Assembly: GCA_016839385.1 (NCBI GenBank)
Contig: JAEOUK010000579.1
Location: forward strand, 1-8,410
Reading direction: 5' to 3'
DNA: 8,410 bases
Source of the DNA: Promethearchaeota archaeon
GTDB taxonomy: Archaea; Asgardarchaeota; Lokiarchaeia; Sigynarchaeales; MK-D1
Below the pieces are notes generated by a model, which saw nothing but the letters and a program-made list of their open reading frames with translations, made no database searches and was not told the origin of the DNA. Numbering within the stretch: position 1 is the first letter of the stretch; each line of letters opens with the position of its first letter. The translations under genes were made by a program, and so were the position numbers. Shown here one piece after another: positions 6,483-8,410 of the stretch.

Positions 6483-7355
6483 ATGGATATTTCGGATTTT
6501 AATCGAAAATTATCAATTTTTATTGCAGATGCCCGTGCTTTAGAAAAAACTGATCGAAGACGTGCGAACGCAATGTGGTTAAAGATCTGTGAGTTTGCTA
6601 TTGAATATTCTAAGCAGAAAAACGTTGATCGTAGCCTTAGAATACGGATCTGGAAACAAGTCGAACTTATATTGAAAAAAGTTAAGGGTGAAGAAATTGA
6701 ATCATCAACGACACCTAGTTCACCTGTTACCAGAACAGAAGAGAAATCCATTCCATTTGAAGTCGACTTTGGATTAGATTTCCCATCAGTACCAAAAGGA
6801 GATGAATCCGAACAAGAAAAAGATTCAAGTTCCGTTCCATTTCAAAGTCCTCCACCTCCAGAAGATACTAGTGTACATGAAGATGAAGACGCTCGTTTAT
6901 TCCAAGATGCAATATCAGACAAATCATCCGGGGGATCATCAGTTGCATCCACGGACGATTTTGTTACACGAATTAGAAGGATGGAAGAAGAATTACGAAA
7001 GATGCCTGATATATTCAAAGAGATCAAACCATCAGATTATACCCCTGACAAATCGATCATTCCATCCTCTGCTCCTCCCCCTCATATATCTCCCGAAACT
7101 CCTACAGATGCACCACAAATGCTCGATAAAAGTAACACAATTAATATAGAACCCGTTGAAAGACCCGATATTATTGATCCATACAAAGGAACCAAGCAAA
7201 ATATGGAAATCACAGATCCATTTGGTCCAGATTCTCAAATCCCTCAAGTTAAAAAAGAAGATTCCTCAGATGAGGAGGGAAAACATTGTTATGCATGTGG
7301 AGCTCCAGTAGGGGAAAAAGACAGTTCTTGCTCTAAATGTGGTGCGGAATTGTAA
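6483..7355 (+). CDS. MIT-like domain protein with disordered linker and C-terminal zinc ribbon
   Basis: A 290-residue protein from the ATG at 6483; an in-frame ATG at 6465 would add six residues. I prefer 6483 because a TATA-like box lies 26-27 bp before it and neither start has a Shine-Dalgarno site. Residues about 4-68 predict as three helices resembling a MIT domain (microtubule interacting and trafficking, found in Vps4/CdvC and other ESCRT partners): ADARALEKTDRRRANAMW, then CEFAIEYSKQKN, then RIRIWKQVELILKKVK. Residues about 70-260 are low-complexity, rich in Ser, Pro, Asp and Glu, with one helical island at 158-180 (DDFVTRIRRMEEELRKM) that resembles a MIM1-type MIT ligand. The C terminus (268-287) is a zinc ribbon with Cys269, Cys272, Cys283 and Cys286. 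There is no signal peptide or membrane segment. It diverges from the coiled-coil operon. The CDS and the zinc ribbon are secure; the MIT assignment is by eye and moderate. Confidence 0.85.
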   Translation: MDISDFNRKLSIFIADARALEKTDRRRANAMWLKICEFAIEYSKQKNVDRSLRIRIWKQVELILKKVKGEEIESSTTPSSPVTRTEEKSIPFEVDFGLDFPSVPKGDESEQEKDSSSVPFQSPPPPEDTSVHEDEDARLFQDAISDKSSGGSSVASTDDFVTRIRRMEEELRKMPDIFKEIKPSDYTPDKSIIPSSAPPPHISPETPTDAPQMLDKSNTINIEPVERPDIIDPYKGTKQNMEITDPFGPDSQIPQVKKEDSSDEEGKHCYACGAPVGEKDSSCSKCGAEL

Positions 7356-7356
7356 T

Positions 7357-7902
7357 TCAACTTTTTTTTATAAATTGTAATACCTCCTTTGGACCTACAA
7401 TTTCTCCCTTATAACCCCAGTATTTCACTATTCGCTCATTTTTCATAATTTGATGATGTAAAGAAGATTGGACAGAAAGAGGAACAAGATTTTCATCAAA
7501 TAAGTAAATGGAATTTACATCATATTCCAATTTTTCATTGTTTATTATAGATTCATAAGTATTTACCCCCATGACCAAAGGACCCTTAAACTGTAAAATC
7601 CAATAAAAAAAAGGAAGAGTGTTATTCTTAAAATCTATTTCTGCATGTACCACCTGCGGGATCGTTGTATAACCATTGATGGTATTCGGAAGTTCTTCCA
7701 TAAATGACTGCATATTAAGAAAAATAGTATCCAATTCTGTCAGATAAAATTCATCATTTTCTTTTATGTGGTCAAAGTACTCTCCAGATTGTTCAAAATA
7801 ATCATATGTAAGATATTGCATGAATTGTCCTGATGAAGATATTGAGATTATAGAAGAAGCAAAAATAGGTTGTAAATTATAATCAGTTAAATTATTACTC
7901 AT
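7357..7902 (-). CDS. Hypothetical protein, possibly a longin/roadblock-like alpha/beta fold
   Basis: A 181-residue protein of unrecognised family, with no signal peptide, membrane segment or metal-binding motif. The predicted order is strand (IFASSIISIS, 13-22), turn, strand (FMQYLTYDY, 27-35), a long amphipathic helix (about 50-72), strands at about 83-91 and 97-113, then a C-terminal region with YLFDENLVPL (133-142) and a closing helix. A strand pair followed by a helix and more strands recalls small profilin-like folds such as longin or roadblock domains, but no signature residue confirms this. The ATG at 7902 overlaps the stop of the upstream deacetylase-like gene as ATGA, and an AGGAGA site lies 6 nt before it, so the two are probably translationally coupled and may work together. 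Its stop lies 1 bp from the stop of the convergent MIT-like gene. Confidence 0.72.
   Translation of the reverse strand: MSNNLTDYNLQPIFASSIISISSSGQFMQYLTYDYFEQSGEYFDHIKENDEFYLTELDTIFLNMQSFMEELPNTINGYTTIPQVVHAEIDFKNNTLPFFYWILQFKGPLVMGVNTYESIINNEKLEYDVNSIYLFDENLVPLSVQSSLHHQIMKNERIVKYWGYKGEIVGPKEVLQFIKKS
7362..7369 (+). terminator. Poly-T terminator of the MIT-like gene, inside the convergent gene
   Basis: Eight consecutive T residues begin 6 bp after the TAA stop of the plus-strand gene. On the opposite strand they form the final Lys-Lys-Ser codons of the small hypothetical protein, so one sequence both ends one transcript and encodes the tail of the convergent protein. The T8 tract is among the longest in the window. 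Confidence 0.55.
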
Positions 7903-8410
7903 TCTATTTCTCCTTCTGGTTCTAATTTTAAGTTGAGTTGTTTAGGAGTTGGATTGAAGTGACCCTCTTTATACCCGATAGGACGATTTCGAAATAATGG
8001 AAATATCAACTTTGCAAAACCACGAGGATAATGATCTTTAATATTAAACGTTACTTTCCTATATCCTTCACTTTTTCTAGCACCGGTATATTTTACCCAT
8101 CTAAAAAAATATAATAAATGCTGAATATTACTGTAGAGTTTTACAGTTTGCTCCGACCACTGACTCTTATGTGACATACGCGCTTTAAAAACAATTTCGG
8201 AGTTCAAACTTGGAATAAAGAAATCGGGCATTAAGGATTGAAAGAATAGCATGATTGGTGGACGTTCAGAACTGTTCATCCATTTTAAAGCATAGTAATA
8301 ATTTCTTCCCGTAGCTAAATGGTATACATGTGCATCATGATGTACAAATGGATCTGGACCGATAATGATATCTGGACTAATTTTGCGAATAAATCCTTGG
8401 AGTCGATCTA
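7899..8410 (-). CDS. PIG-L/LmbE-family deacetylase-like protein, N terminus cut by the window edge
   Basis: The frame is open from the right edge to the TGA at 7899, giving 169 visible residues; the Met at 8279 is internal because conserved family sequence lies upstream of it. PIG-L/LmbE enzymes are zinc-dependent hydrolases that remove acetyl groups from GlcNAc-type substrates. Visible family features: SPDIIIGPDP (11-20), then HVYHLATGR (27-35), which lines up with the HPDHxxTG region that supplies the third metal ligand; and HKSQW further on (about 8169-8155), matching the conserved His-x-Ser-Gln segment, followed by a hydrophobic helix and a YTGARKSEGYRKV stretch like the family's G-x-x-x-G-x-x-Y-A-E end. 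Both histidines of HPDH are kept but Asp is replaced by Tyr. The N-terminal HPDDE metal-binding motif would lie outside the window, so activity cannot be judged. The C-terminal tail after about 8028 is Pro/Lys/Glu-rich. It overlaps the next gene by ATGA. Confidence 0.78.
   Translation of the reverse strand, partial: DRLQGFIRKISPDIIIGPDPFVHHDAHVYHLATGRNYYYALKWMNSSERPPIMLFFQSLMPDFFIPSLNSEIVFKARMSHKSQWSEQTVKLYSNIQHLLYFFRWVKYTGARKSEGYRKVTFNIKDHYPRGFAKLIFPLFRNRPIGYKEGHFNPTPKQLNLKLEPEGEIE
7909..7914 (-). promoter_or_regulatory. Shine-Dalgarno site of the small hypothetical gene
   Basis: AGGAGA on the minus strand lies 6 nt before the ATG at 7902, within the last codons of the deacetylase-like gene. 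The same hexamer at nearly the same spacing precedes the TPR gene. It supports the ATG at 7902 and, together with the ATGA overlap, coupled translation. Confidence 0.75.

Noticed and set aside
6299..6751. Short frames overlapping the divergent promoter region (6299-6502 plus, 6455-6751 minus)
   Set aside because: They overlap real starts on the opposite strand or in another frame, have no ribosome binding site and show no domain.
7165..7235. DPY/DPF tripeptides in the linker of the MIT-like protein as adaptor-binding motifs
   Set aside because: Two short tripeptides in a Pro/Asp-rich disordered region are expected by chance, and endocytic adaptors are not established in archaea.
8277..8279. 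Internal ATG as start of the deacetylase-like protein
   Set aside because: The frame stays open to the window edge, and the upstream residues carry the PDIIIGPDP and HxxHxxTG family motifs, so the true start is outside the window.
1..8410. CRISPR arrays, insertion sequences, tRNA or rRNA genes
   Set aside because: I looked on both strands and saw no spaced direct repeats, transposase, terminal inverted repeats or structured RNA signatures.

Overview
The window reads as chromosomal DNA from an AT-rich archaeon. The best support is a complete ribosomal protein eS30 gene, a family found in archaea and eukaryotes but not in bacteria. Archaeal-style expression signals agree: T-rich TATA-like boxes about 25 bp before the first ATG of several genes, poly-T termination tracts, and AGGAGA Shine-Dalgarno sites only in front of genes inside operons. 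A MIT-like domain joined to a zinc ribbon, and a long coiled coil anchored in the membrane at its C terminus, make an Asgard archaeon my first guess. That placement is inference and no marker here settles it.

Layout, left to right. Positions 1-105 hold a probable terminator of an upstream gene and the eS30 promoter. eS30 (106-321, +) is followed by a T-tract and a second promoter, then by a Tex-family RNA-binding protein (412-3045, +) that carries an unusual charged coiled-coil insertion of about 110 residues. Tex converges stop-to-stop, with no spacer, on a two-gene minus-strand operon. That operon runs from a coiled-coil protein with two C-terminal membrane segments (6310-4916) to a 614-residue TPR protein (4890-3046). 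A divergent promoter region of about 170 bp separates the operon from a plus-strand gene for a MIT-like/disordered/zinc-ribbon protein (6483-7355). This gene converges, with 1 bp between stops, on a second minus-strand pair: a PIG-L/LmbE-type deacetylase cut by the right window edge (8410-7899), which overlaps by 4 bp a small protein of unknown family (7902-7357).

Functionally there are three blocks. eS30 and Tex belong to translation and RNA/transcription metabolism. The middle block (membrane-anchored coiled coil, TPR scaffold, divergent MIT-like adaptor) consists of protein-protein interaction modules and is the best candidate for an undescribed system, possibly linked to membranes or membrane remodelling; that function is inferred from architecture and position only. 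The right block is a translationally coupled pair of a sugar or amino-sugar deacetylase-like enzyme and an unknown partner. I see no mobile elements, CRISPR arrays, tRNA or rRNA genes.
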